This document shows positions 1 to 8,052 of a DNA stretch of 64,000 nt, piece after piece. The position numbers and the translations under genes are program-made. The notes below the pieces were generated by a model. That model was not told where the DNA came from and ran no database searches. It worked only from the letters and a program-made list of their open reading frames with translations. Each line of letters opens with the position of its first letter. Within the stretch, counting starts at the first letter, position 1. This DNA comes from an uncultured bacterium (GTDB lineage Bacteria > Cyanobacteriota > Vampirovibrionia > Gastranaerophilales > Gastranaerophilaceae), in NCBI GenBank assembly GCA_902462155.1, contig CABQAQ010000003.1:1-64000 (forward strand), written 5' to 3'.

Positions 1-44
1 AATTTAAATAATAAATAATTTATTTATGAAATAAGTGAGGAAAT

Positions 45-1826
45 ATGGCATTAAAATTATCAATGAAATCAAATAATTGTGGCGAACTAACAATTAAAAA
101 CGAGAATGAAGAAGTAATCTTAGCCGGATGGGTATCTACTGTAAGAGATTTAGGCGGAATAATCTTTGTAGAGCTAAGGGATCGTAGTGGATTTTTTCAA
201 ATAGTAGCTGATCCAAAAATTAATAAGCCTGTTCACGATATTTTCTCGCACTTAAAGAGCGAATATGTGATAAAAGTAAAAGGAAAAATAACAAAACGTC
301 CGGAAGAAACTTATAATAATAAAATCCCAACAGGTGAAGTAGAAATGTATCCTGAAGAGGTAGAAGTACTTTCACAAGCTAAGACATTGCCATTCTTACT
401 AGATAGTGATGATGTAAATGAAGATTTAAGATTAAAATATAGATATTTAGATTTACGAAGAGAACAGACAAAAAATAATTTAATATTAAGACATAAAGTT
501 GTAACAGCTATCCGTAATTATCTTAATTCTGAAGACTTTATAGAGGTAGAAACTCCTATATTAATAAATACAACACCGGAGGGTGCACGTGATTATCTTG
601 TACCATCAAGAGTTTATCCGGGTAAGTTTTATGCTTTACCGCAATCACCTCAAATATTTAAACAAATGCTTATGGTATCAGGGTTTGAAAAATATTACCA
701 GATTGCAAAATGTTTCCGTGACGAAGATTTAAGAGCTGATAGACAACCTGAATTTACTCAAGTTGATATAGAACTTTCATTTGTAAATCAAGATGATGTT
801 CTTAATATGGCAGAAGGTCTTGTAAAAGCAGCATTTAAAGAAGCAGGTGTAGAGGTAAATACACCTTTCAGAAGATTAACTTATAAAGATGCTATGGATA
901 AATATGGTTCAGATAAACCGGATACTCGTTTTGGGTTAGAATTATTTGATATTACTGATATATTTAAAGATTCTACATTCCAAGCTATTTTAGATGTAAT
1001 AAAATCAGGTGGTACGGTAAGAGCTTTAAAAGTTCCTGGTATAGCCTCTTATTCACGTAAGGAAATGGATGAGATAAGAAATTTAGCTATTTCTTATGGA
1101 GCAAAAGGTTTAGCTTGGATAACTTATTTAGAAGATGGAACAGTAAAATCACCTATGTTTAAATTTCTTAATGAAGAGCAGATTGCAAATTTAAAATTAA
1201 GAGCTGATGCAAAAGAAGGTGATATTGTTTTCTTTGTAGCAGATAAGCCTAAAGTTGTTTTTGATGTTTTGGGAAGATTAAGACTTCATTTTGGTAACAG
1301 ATTAAATTTAATAGATAAAGATTCTCACGATTTACTATGGGTAATAGATTTTCCGATGTTTGAATACAACGAAGAAGAAAATCGATATGTAAGTGTTCAT
1401 CATCCGTTTACTATGCCAAATCTTGAGGATATAGATAAAATGGAATCTGAGCCTCAAAATTGTCGTTCTATTGCGTATGATATTATTTATAATGGTAACG
1501 AACTAGGTGGTGGAAGTGTAAGAATCCATTCAAGTGATGTTCAACAGAAAGTCTTTAAGGCATTAGGATTGACTAAAGAGCAAATGGAAGCTAAATTTGG
1601 TTTTATGCTTGAGGCATTTCAATATGGAACACCTCCTCACGCTGGTATTGCTTTAGGGCTTGATAGATTAATTGCGCTTTTAGCCCGTACTTCTTCTATA
1701 CGTGATGTAATAGCATTCCCTAAAAATTCAAATGCTAAGTGTTTAATGACGGATGCTCCGGCAGAAGCAAGTTCTGAACAATTAAAAGAGTTACATTTAA
1801 AACTTGATGTTAAACCAAAGAAGTAG
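45..1826 (+). CDS. aspS: Aspartyl-tRNA synthetase
   Basis: Class II aminoacyl-tRNA synthetase that charges tRNA-Asp (or tRNA-Asp and tRNA-Asn if non-discriminating) in the cytoplasm. The 593-residue length is normal for the bacterial type. An N-terminal OB-fold anticodon-binding domain covers roughly residues 15-105. The class II core follows, with motif 2 around residues 223-240 (FRDEDLRADRQPEFTQ) and motif 3 around 532 (GIALGLDRL). The bacterial GAD insertion lies between them. ATG at 45 is preceded by a GAGG Shine-Dalgarno at good distance. A strong hairpin terminator follows the stop. Identification is from conserved motifs and full-length fit. Confidence 0.97.
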   Translation: MALKLSMKSNNCGELTIKNENEEVILAGWVSTVRDLGGIIFVELRDRSGFFQIVADPKINKPVHDIFSHLKSEYVIKVKGKITKRPEETYNNKIPTGEVEMYPEEVEVLSQAKTLPFLLDSDDVNEDLRLKYRYLDLRREQTKNNLILRHKVVTAIRNYLNSEDFIEVETPILINTTPEGARDYLVPSRVYPGKFYALPQSPQIFKQMLMVSGFEKYYQIAKCFRDEDLRADRQPEFTQVDIELSFVNQDDVLNMAEGLVKAAFKEAGVEVNTPFRRLTYKDAMDKYGSDKPDTRFGLELFDITDIFKDSTFQAILDVIKSGGTVRALKVPGIASYSRKEMDEIRNLAISYGAKGLAWITYLEDGTVKSPMFKFLNEEQIANLKLRADAKEGDIVFFVADKPKVVFDVLGRLRLHFGNRLNLIDKDSHDLLWVIDFPMFEYNEEENRYVSVHHPFTMPNLEDIDKMESEPQNCRSIAYDIIYNGNELGGGSVRIHSSDVQQKVFKALGLTKEQMEAKFGFMLEAFQYGTPPHAGIALGLDRLIALLARTSSIRDVIAFPKNSNAKCLMTDAPAEASSEQLKELHLKLDVKPKK

Positions 1827-1850
1827 ATTAGTTTTATACTTTAAATATTT

Positions 1851-1890
1851 AAAATGGTGCTTAATTTTAATATTTTAAGCACCATTTTTA
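1851..1890 (+). terminator. Intrinsic terminator after aspS
   Basis: A 14-bp perfect stem (1851-1864 with 1875-1888, reading AAAATGGTGCTTAA) has a 10-nt loop and is followed by T/A-rich sequence. It lies 25 bases after the aspS stop. Because its flank is A-rich on the other side, it could also stop transcription of the convergent gene at 1943-2512. Confidence 0.8.
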
Positions 1891-1922
1891 TTATAATTTT
1901 GTACATCTTCCAATCAGTAATA

Positions 1923-1998
1923 TATTTAAAACTTACTCTTTCTTATACTTTTTCTTCTTGTTTTATAAGTTCCATAGCTTGATTGTAAATTTCTATAC
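1923..1998. repeat. 76-bp direct repeat, copy 1
   Basis: Identical to 3397-3472. It covers the last 17 codons (tail IEIYNQAMELIKQEEKV), the stop codon and about 20 bases of 3' flank of the gene at 1943-2512. Identity begins and ends abruptly. Confidence 0.95.
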
Positions 1999-2512
1999 TT
2001 TGATTTCCATCTTTATAATATATGTTTTCATAATTAGAATTATCATTTATTTCGTCTTCATTATTTTTGAAAGCATCTTTTACTGCAATTTCGCATATAT
2101 TTGTTAAGTGAGTTAATACATTGTCATAATTTTTTTCTTTAGATGAATTTTTAATTATGTCAACATGCTCTTTTAACTCATCTTTATTATTGTATATATT
2201 TCTAGCAATTTTAGCTAGAGGATTTAATATAAAACAAGTATCGCTAAAAGATTGTCCAAGGTCTAATGCATCAGATATAACATCTAAAGACTCTTTATTA
2301 ATCTGCTCTTTTATGTTGGGATCTTCTAAATTATCTTGTTTTATAGAATCCTTTATATTTTTAGATTTTGTATAAATATCTATTCCTTTAGAAAACATTG
2401 GTACTTGCTTTAATCTAGTAGCCATTTTAGACTTTGTATTATCATATTTATTATGTATGTTATTTTTAAATCTTTGAAATTTATTCTGAGCTATATTTTT
2501 TATATCATTCAT
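1943..2512 (-). CDS. Unrecognised protein with shared C-terminal tail
   Basis: I do not recognise a family. The 189-residue product has a Lys/Asn-rich, basic N-terminus (about residues 1-50), a mixed helical middle with one modestly hydrophobic stretch (about 85-105), and an acidic, Asn-rich C-terminal part. It ends in the tail IEIYNQAMELIKQEEKV, identical to the gene at 3417-3911. The two also share a loose layout (basic N-terminus, one apolar stretch, helical end), so they may be distant paralogues. No signal peptide is evident. ATG at 2512 has an AAAGG-type Shine-Dalgarno nine bases upstream. A possible sigma-70 promoter (TTGAAT, 17 bp, TATATT) lies in the gap before 2581. Confidence 0.75.
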   Translation of the reverse strand: MNDIKNIAQNKFQRFKNNIHNKYDNTKSKMATRLKQVPMFSKGIDIYTKSKNIKDSIKQDNLEDPNIKEQINKESLDVISDALDLGQSFSDTCFILNPLAKIARNIYNNKDELKEHVDIIKNSSKEKNYDNVLTHLTNICEIAVKDAFKNNEDEINDNSNYENIYYKDGNQSIEIYNQAMELIKQEEKV

Positions 2513-2580
2513 TTAATAAATACCTTTTATAATATTAATTATTTTTTAATATAATTTAAAATTATGATTTATTCAAGTGA

Positions 2581-3111
2581 CTAGTTAAATTCTAGCAATT
2601 TATCAGTTTCAGAATTAACTTCTTTTCTATCATTTTCCTGTAAACCATAGCATCCATCTCCATTAAATAGATCAACTTCAAGCCCACCATGTTTCTCGCC
2701 ATAAGCAGTAAGTCCCATGTCATTACATAAATCTTCCACACCTTTTTTTATTGCTAGAGCGGTAAGCGCATTAACTGCAACAAAACCTGCCACTCCTCCT
2801 GTTTTTTTTAGCATTTCTTTTCCAAAAGTTTCAGCACCTTTTTCTGCACCGTCAAAATATGTGGCATTACAAATTTTAGCTACAGTTTTTGTAATTTTGG
2901 GCATAGCTCCAAAACCTGCCACACCTATAGCCGCGTTTGTTACCTTTTGCGGTACTTTAAGTTTTGCTTCTTTAGCAATAAGTTTATCATCATCCCATCC
3001 TTCTTTATCTGCTTTGTGTCTCGTATATGCGGCTTCACCAAGTGCTATTCCGGCTCTTAATGTTGCCATCGCTACAACTAATTTTCCCCCTGCTTTTGCA
3101 AAACTACTCAT
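2581..3111 (-). CDS. Unrecognised Ala/Gly-rich protein, possible FliA regulon member
   Basis: No known family is recognised. The 176-residue protein is Ala/Gly/Lys-rich with three weakly hydrophobic helical stretches (about residues 9-27, 58-75 and 103-125) and an acidic C-terminus. It has no classical signal peptide. It contains four cysteines towards the C-terminal half. Its base composition is visibly more GC-rich than its neighbours, possibly from the alanine and glycine content. ATG at 3111 has a strong GAGGAG Shine-Dalgarno. About 40 bases upstream is a sequence of the sigma-28 type (TAAAGTTG, 11 bp, GTCGTTAT). This suggests co-expression with the flagellar system. Function unknown. Confidence 0.78.
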   Translation of the reverse strand: MSSFAKAGGKLVVAMATLRAGIALGEAAYTRHKADKEGWDDDKLIAKEAKLKVPQKVTNAAIGVAGFGAMPKITKTVAKICNATYFDGAEKGAETFGKEMLKKTGGVAGFVAVNALTALAIKKGVEDLCNDMGLTAYGEKHGGLEVDLFNGDGCYGLQENDRKEVNSETDKLLEFN

Positions 3112-3416
3112 GAATTTATCTCCTCGTAAAACTAATTTATTCTTTTTATAACGACAAGAAATGCTACAACTTTAATAAAAAGAAGATAAATTATATATTT
3201 ACGTAATAAAACTTAATAAAATTTTAAAATTCAAGAAGATAAAATACATGCGATAAAGGTTTTAAATCCAAGTTTATATGGATTTTTATAGATTAAAAAC
3301 TAATTTTGATAATCATCAATAATAATATTAATAAATCCATATAAATGAACAAAGTTATAAAGGATAAAATATTTTAATAAGAATGATATTATAAATTATT
3401 TAAAACTTACTCTTTC
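3112..3416. other. 305-base intergenic stretch
   Basis: This holds the leader of the 2581-3111 gene and its candidate sigma-28 promoter (3148-3174). It also has an inverted repeat of TTTATATGGATTT (3273-3285) with AAATCCATATAAA (3333-3345). An alternative closer partner for TGGATTT (AAATCCA at 3264-3270) means two mutually exclusive hairpins could form. The end carries 20 bases of the 76-bp repeat. No tRNA or further gene was seen. Confidence 0.6.
3148..3174 (-). promoter_or_regulatory. Candidate sigma-28 (FliA) promoter
   Basis: Reading on the minus strand: TAAAGTTG at 3174-3167, an 11-bp spacer, then GTCGTTAT at 3155-3148. The first box matches TAAAGTTT at 7 of 8 positions. The second matches GCCGATAA at 5 of 8. 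Spacing is the canonical 11. It lies about 37 bases upstream of the 3111 start codon. Confidence 0.5.
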
Positions 3417-3472
3417 TTATACTTTTTCTTCTTGTTTTATAAGTTCCATAGCTTGATTGTAAATTTCTATAC
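3397..3472. repeat. 76-bp direct repeat, copy 2
   Basis: Base-for-base copy of 1923-1998, offset by 1,474 bp in the same orientation. It encodes the same C-terminal 17 residues and the stop region of the gene at 3417-3911. Confidence 0.95.
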
Positions 3473-3911
3473 ATTCTGGAGTTTCAGAATTTAAATTTGC
3501 TTTAGGAATATTATCTTCAGGATATTTATTAGCTAAATTCCAAGCATATTTAGCTTGCATAAAAGCAGTTTTTTTATCACCAGATTTCCAAGCTTCTTTT
3601 GCATCAAGTTTTGCATTTTTGATTTCTTGGCTTGTATCCGGATCAGCATACACATTTTTTAAAAATTTAAACACTGGAAATGTAATATGCGATATAGGAT
3701 CAAAAGCTTGTGCTAAACCAGTATATCTATATGCAAAATTTATTGCTTCTTTTGTTTTTGTTGATGATTTTAAATTATTATCAATATTGTTATTCTTATT
3801 AGGTGTACTATTTAAACTCTTTATTATATTTTTTGTATCATAAGTTTTTTTAGATTTATTTATTATTTTAGTTTTAAATGATTGGTATTTACTTTTAATA
3901 TTCATATCCAT
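3417..3911 (-). CDS. Unrecognised protein with shared C-terminal tail
   Basis: No family is recognised. The product has 164 residues from the ATG at 3911. It has a basic Lys/Asn/Ser-rich N-terminal third, a hydrophobic/aromatic central stretch (about residues 60-85), an alanine-rich helical part, and the tail IEIYNQAMELIKQEEKV identical to the gene at 1943-2512. Start choice is uncertain. An in-frame GTG at 3929 is itself part of the only Shine-Dalgarno-like element (AAAGTGAGG), so translation more likely begins at ATG 3911, or possibly at ATG 3905. It has no signal peptide. It is probably a paralogue of 1943-2512 whose 3' end was homogenised by recombination. Confidence 0.7.
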   Translation of the reverse strand: MDMNIKSKYQSFKTKIINKSKKTYDTKNIIKSLNSTPNKNNNIDNNLKSSTKTKEAINFAYRYTGLAQAFDPISHITFPVFKFLKNVYADPDTSQEIKNAKLDAKEAWKSGDKKTAFMQAKYAWNLANKYPEDNIPKANLNSETPECIEIYNQAMELIKQEEKV

Positions 3912-4019
3912 GTTAATATATTGCCTCACTTTGCACCATATGAATTATTAAAGTAACATAAATTTTAAATTTGCTATATATTTTTTATTATTTAAAAATT
4001 CTTAACGTATTTATTAAGA

Positions 4020-4679
4020 TTAAACATCACCCTCTTGGCAAACAGACTCATCAATTGATATTTCTTCTCCTTTCTTCTTTTCACTATCAGGCGTATTCTG
4101 GTACATCTCCAAATCTTCTTTAATGTCAGTGCCGATCTCTTCAATACCAGAGATTATGTTAGCGATAGTTGTGAGACAGCCTGCAATTTGGGTTGTTCTT
4201 CTAGTAAACTTAGCCATACTTATTCTTGGATCAATTGCTATTTCTAATATTAGATTTCCCATCATATTTTTTGTATATTCTCTAATAGCTTCTAGACTTT
4301 CTTTTGTTAAATATTCTTTTTTTAATAAATTTCCAGCTTCGTCACTGATTATAATTTCCTCACCACTACCATTTCCGTCAACACGAAATTTATCTGTGGG
4401 CTTATCTTCTATAAAAGCGTTATGAGCAGCTTTTGTTTTAACACCTATTTGTGCAAATCCACATAAAGCTCCCACTACAGGAGAATATATACCAAAAAAA
4501 TTTGTTGCAACATTTATACCATTTTCTAAACTTTTATTTTCCATAAAATTATGAGCAGCTTTTGCTGTTTGATACACTGCAACCCCAGTACTTGTATACG
4601 TTAGCGCTTTCTTTGCTGCGATTTGTACTTTAACGGTCCTTGCCATGGCCTGTCTTAGCTTCGAACTTACATTCAACAT
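4020..4679 (-). CDS. Unrecognised protein, likely FliA regulon member
   Basis: No known family is recognised. The product has 219 residues from ATG 4679. An open frame extends six codons further to a TTG, but the Shine-Dalgarno ACGGAGAT overlaps that extension and sits correctly for ATG 4679. The N-terminus is basic and amphipathic. Apolar stretches lie at about residues 25-40, 58-80 and 170-190, and the C-terminus is strongly acidic. Two AAHN motifs occur about 40-45 residues apart. A near-canonical sigma-28 promoter (TAAAGACG, 11 bp, GCCGTTAA) lies 38 bases upstream of the start codon. This places the gene in the late flagellar regulon by inference. Function unknown. Confidence 0.8.
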   Translation of the reverse strand: MLNVSSKLRQAMARTVKVQIAAKKALTYTSTGVAVYQTAKAAHNFMENKSLENGINVATNFFGIYSPVVGALCGFAQIGVKTKAAHNAFIEDKPTDKFRVDGNGSGEEIIISDEAGNLLKKEYLTKESLEAIREYTKNMMGNLILEIAIDPRISMAKFTRRTTQIAGCLTTIANIISGIEEIGTDIKEDLEMYQNTPDSEKKKGEEISIDESVCQEGDV

Positions 4680-4716
4680 AATAATATCTCCGTACAAAAT
4701 TAAAAACTAATTTTAG

Positions 4717-4743
4717 TTAACGGCATTTTTTATTACGTCTTTA
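4717..4743 (-). promoter_or_regulatory. Sigma-28 (FliA) promoter upstream of the 4020-4679 gene
   Basis: Minus-strand TAAAGACG (4743-4736), 11-bp spacer, GCCGTTAA (4724-4717). The second box differs from GCCGATAA at one position, and the first begins with the key TAAAG. Spacing is canonical. Confidence 0.68.
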
Positions 4744-4828
4744 ATATTTTATAAAAGATATATAAAAATATTAACAAAAATTAATATCATTGTGAAATAT
4801 TTTTAAAATGGAGTTTATAAGTAATAAA

Positions 4829-6103
4829 TTAAATCAAGATCCCGGCAATAGCAGCAGAGATATAAGAGGCAAAAGTACCTGCAATAAGGGCTTTAAAACC
4901 AAGTTTAGAAAGATTTTCTCTTTGATTACAAGCGAGTTCAGAAATACCGCCAACTAAAATAGCAACAGAACCTAGGTTGGCAAAACCGCAAAGAGCAAAA
5001 CTAGAGATAATAAAACTTTTTTCAGAGATTATACTTTTAAGAGAGATAAGATCAATATAAGCAATAGTTTCGTTAAGGATAAGTTTTTCCCCAAGAAGAG
5101 CACCAACAGAAGAGATATCTTGTAAAGGTACTCCAAGTAAAAGAGCAAATATAGAGAAAATTTTTCCAACAATAGACTTCATAGATAACGAATCTAAGCT
5201 TATTCCAAGAATGTTAGATATATGAAAAAATGATTGAAGAAACATACCAAATTTATTTAAAAACCAATCAATCATAGTAATTAAAGCAACGAGAGCAAGT
5301 AGAATAGCAATTACATTTAAAGCTACTTTCATTCCCTCAATAGCTCCTTTAGCAATGGAATCAATAACATTAAAACTATCTTTATCATTGGATATATGAA
5401 TATTTTCCATAGTTTCAGGGTGTCCATCTTCCGGATAAATAATTTTAGATATAACAAGAGCGCCCGGAGCAGCCATAATAGAAGCTGCAAGTAAATATTG
5501 AGCAGGGATACCCATACCTACATATATAGCCATAACACCAGCAGATATGCAAGCTAATGAGCCTGACATAGAGGCAAGTAATTCAGAAGGAGTAAGTTTA
5601 GCTAAATAAGGTTTAATCATAATTTGAGCAACGATCTGTCCTACAAAAGGACTAGCAACGTTAGATAAAGCTTCAGCTCCTGATACTTTAAGTAATTTAT
5701 TCATAGCCTTACCAAGAATAGCAACCACACGCTGCATAATTCCATAATAGTATAGAATATTAACTAAGACCATCATAAAAATAATAGAATATAAAAGTTT
5801 AAGCGAGAAAATATGAGCACCATCCCCAAAGATCTGAACAAATTTTTCAGGATTTCCGGTTAAAGGCCCAAAAACAAAATCGGCACCAGCTTGAGCAAAG
5901 TCCAGAATTTTTTGAATAAATTTGCCTATAGCATTAAATAATTTTATCCCAATAGGCACTTTAAGTATAAAAACAGCTAGTAGAACCTGTAAGATAAATG
6001 CTCTTAGGACTGTCTTTACTGATATTTTTTTACGATTATTTGATAATATATAAGATACAAAAAGTATAACAATAATTCCTAAAATTCCAAAAAGTTTGCT
6101 CAT
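4829..6103 (-). CDS. Concentrative nucleoside transporter (CNT/NupC family) with altered substrate motif
   Basis: Inner-membrane cation-coupled nucleoside transporter. The 424-residue length and hydrophobic pattern (about ten membrane segments) match bacterial NupC. The C-terminal signature is intact: an Asn-Glu pair near residue 342 (NETIAY), and ALCGFAN followed by LGS near 375-390. These correspond to the ribose-side Glu332, Asn368 and Ser371 of the Vibrio cholerae CNT structure. The first motif, normally GQTEAP at about residues 153-158, reads GQIVAQ here, so the nucleobase-binding Thr and Glu are absent. The fold is secure, but specificity may differ from a standard nucleoside carrier. 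ATG 6103 has a GAAGGT Shine-Dalgarno. No genes for nucleoside use adjoin it. Confidence 0.9.
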   Translation of the reverse strand: MSKLFGILGIIVILFVSYILSNNRKKISVKTVLRAFILQVLLAVFILKVPIGIKLFNAIGKFIQKILDFAQAGADFVFGPLTGNPEKFVQIFGDGAHIFSLKLLYSIIFMMVLVNILYYYGIMQRVVAILGKAMNKLLKVSGAEALSNVASPFVGQIVAQIMIKPYLAKLTPSELLASMSGSLACISAGVMAIYVGMGIPAQYLLAASIMAAPGALVISKIIYPEDGHPETMENIHISNDKDSFNVIDSIAKGAIEGMKVALNVIAILLALVALITMIDWFLNKFGMFLQSFFHISNILGISLDSLSMKSIVGKIFSIFALLLGVPLQDISSVGALLGEKLILNETIAYIDLISLKSIISEKSFIISSFALCGFANLGSVAILVGGISELACNQRENLSKLGFKALIAGTFASYISAAIAGILI

Positions 6104-6278
6104 TATATTTACCTTCTAAACTAATTAAATTATATTTATATTATTATATAATACTTAAAATAATAATAATGTTACAATTTAGAAACATTTAAGCGAATTT
6201 AGGCAATAAATTTTTTTTTTGATTTTAGAATACATAAGAATTCCAGTTTATTTTTTAATTAATGAAAAAGTTCTAAAT

Positions 6279-7412
6279 ATGCAATCACAAATTTATCCTA
6301 GTACAAATAGCCAAATGATTTATAATGGGCAAGCTCAACAGCAACAGCAATATAAAAAAGAGCAGCAGAATAAATCTATTAGTAAAGATGAAAAAAATAC
6401 AGTTTTGAAAAATAACTCTGAAGAAAAAAACAGAGATATAAATCAACATATGAAATTTAATAGGCCTGGATTAAGTACTGTAGAGCCACCAAAGCAGGTT
6501 TATCAATTTTCTCTAAATCAGTTGGATCAACAGACCGAGCAGGATTATAACGAAATATTAAAAGACATTGAATCCAGTCCGTCATATAAAGTTGGTCTTT
6601 TTAAAAAATCTGGTAATCAAAATGGAGTAAAATCTAAGCAAGATAATAAAGGTAATTTAGAAAAAAACAATATTCTTACTAAAAATGAGCCTGAATATGC
6701 CAGATATGATAAGAATAGTAATGTGAATTCAGTTGGTAATGATAATAGTCAAAATGTTGTAGATTCAAATATAAAGAAAAAAAAGGGCAACGATAAGATA
6801 AATACGTTTTTGTTGGGAGGTTTAATAGGATCAATACCATTATTAACATATATAGCAATAACAAGTCCAAAAGCCAAGGTGGCAATTAATCGTATGAAAA
6901 GGAAAGCAGCTGAAATAAAACAAGAAATAAATCCAAAAGAGGTATGTTATAAAGCAAACCAAGTGTTAGACTTTAGATATAATGTTAAAACATATGCAAG
7001 TCAAGACGAGTTATTTAAATGCAATTTAAATAAAATAGATTTAAGAACAATAGAAAAAGATCCTGAAGACATTCAAGATTTATTGCAAGCTGTAGCAGAT
7101 ATAGGCCATGAGCTTGGTTATTTAAAGAATCAAACACCAAAGATAACGATAACATTAAAAGGTAATGAGAAAGTTTTTAAGCCAATGGCAATCACGACAG
7201 CAATAAACAAACAAGATGTAAGTACGTTATCGTATGATACATTAAGTAGTATTGAGCATATAAATTTAGATTATGTATCCAAGGTAAAAGAAAGGAATAA
7301 GGAGAATGTTCCTTTAATAGTAATTCAAGATAGCATAATTATAGATAGGACAAATTATACACCGGATATAAAGACGTGGTTAAAAGAAAAAATTGCTATA
7401 TTATTTGGATAA
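6279..7412 (+). CDS. Unrecognised single-pass membrane protein
   Basis: No family is recognised. The product has 377 residues from ATG 6279; a TTG 60 bases upstream only adds unlikely sequence. Residues 1-170 are Gln/Asn/Lys-rich low-complexity sequence with a poly-Gln run. One hydrophobic segment at about residues 174-195 is flanked by lysines. A globular-looking C-terminal domain of about 175 residues follows. It first reads as a short coiled helix and then as alternating strands. This is compatible with a cytoplasmic disordered tail, one membrane anchor and a folded domain. It precedes two paralogous two-helix membrane proteins on the same strand, and the group may act together. Shine-Dalgarno is weak. 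Function unknown. Confidence 0.75.
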   Translation: MQSQIYPSTNSQMIYNGQAQQQQQYKKEQQNKSISKDEKNTVLKNNSEEKNRDINQHMKFNRPGLSTVEPPKQVYQFSLNQLDQQTEQDYNEILKDIESSPSYKVGLFKKSGNQNGVKSKQDNKGNLEKNNILTKNEPEYARYDKNSNVNSVGNDNSQNVVDSNIKKKKGNDKINTFLLGGLIGSIPLLTYIAITSPKAKVAINRMKRKAAEIKQEINPKEVCYKANQVLDFRYNVKTYASQDELFKCNLNKIDLRTIEKDPEDIQDLLQAVADIGHELGYLKNQTPKITITLKGNEKVFKPMAITTAINKQDVSTLSYDTLSSIEHINLDYVSKVKERNKENVPLIVIQDSIIIDRTNYTPDIKTWLKEKIAILFG

Positions 7413-7486
7413 TAAGTTTTAAATAGAAGATATTATTAAGAATAAAAAATAATCTAATATAAATGAATAAATTATCTTATTAGTAA

Positions 7487-7515
7487 TTGTAAAAAAATGT
7501 AAAAAACATTATAAT
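7487..7515 (+). promoter_or_regulatory. Sigma-70-type promoter upstream of the 7577 gene
   Basis: TTGTAA (7487-7492), 17-bp spacer, TATAAT (7510-7515), about 60 bases before the start codon at 7577. It probably drives 7577-8658. Confidence 0.65.
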
Positions 7516-7576
7516 AAGTTAGCAATAAAAAATCTTGATGTTTTTAAAAAAAATAGAATAAAGGGAGGATATTATA

Positions 7577-8038
7577 ATGTCAATGACAGTAAGTAATAAC
7601 CAAATTAATCAAAGTTTTAAGAGCCAAAATAATAATCCTCAAGAGAAAAAATATGAGAATCCTGTAAATAGGAAATTCGAATATTTTACAGCAGTAATGC
7701 CACCTTTAGCAGGTTCATTAGGAGTTGGCGGTTTAGTTGGAGGTTTGGTAGGGAGTGTATCAAATAAAAAAAGATTAGGTTGGGCTTCAGGTATATTGAC
7801 AGCATTAGTGTTGGGGGGTGTATCTGTAACAACAGCATTATATAAAGCAAATATTTCGGCATTAATAAAGCAAAAGCAGATGGATGTATTTACAAGGGAA
7901 CGTTCAGCTGCAACAACAATAGCAGAGAAATTAGACGAACAAGCAAGTCAAGATGAAAATTTGGATAATGTCGTAAATAATTATGCTAAATTTCAGGTAG
8001 GAAACAAAGGTGGAGCCGGATTAATACTTAACGCTTAA
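7577..8038 (+). CDS. Unrecognised membrane protein, paralogue of the next gene
   Basis: No known family is recognised. The 153-residue product has a Gln/Asn-rich N-terminus and a KKYENP motif (about residues 25-30). Two hydrophobic segments follow, a Gly-rich one at about 45-62 and a second at about 70-92. A charged helix begins with a KQMDVFTR motif near 100. The order KKYENP, two membrane helices, MDV(F/Y) and KLDE is repeated in the gene at 8053-8658, so the two are paralogues. ATG 7577 has a strong GGGAGG Shine-Dalgarno. It is probably an inner-membrane hairpin protein. Function unknown. Confidence 0.8.
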   Translation: MSMTVSNNQINQSFKSQNNNPQEKKYENPVNRKFEYFTAVMPPLAGSLGVGGLVGGLVGSVSNKKRLGWASGILTALVLGGVSVTTALYKANISALIKQKQMDVFTRERSAATTIAEKLDEQASQDENLDNVVNNYAKFQVGNKGGAGLILNA

Positions 8039-8052
8039 GAGATTAATAAAAA

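Noticed and set aside
2717..3151. Plus-strand frame of 144 codons opposite the 2581-3111 gene
   Set aside because: The minus-strand gene has a strong Shine-Dalgarno and sensible composition; the plus frame looks like a mirror of its Ala/Gly codons.
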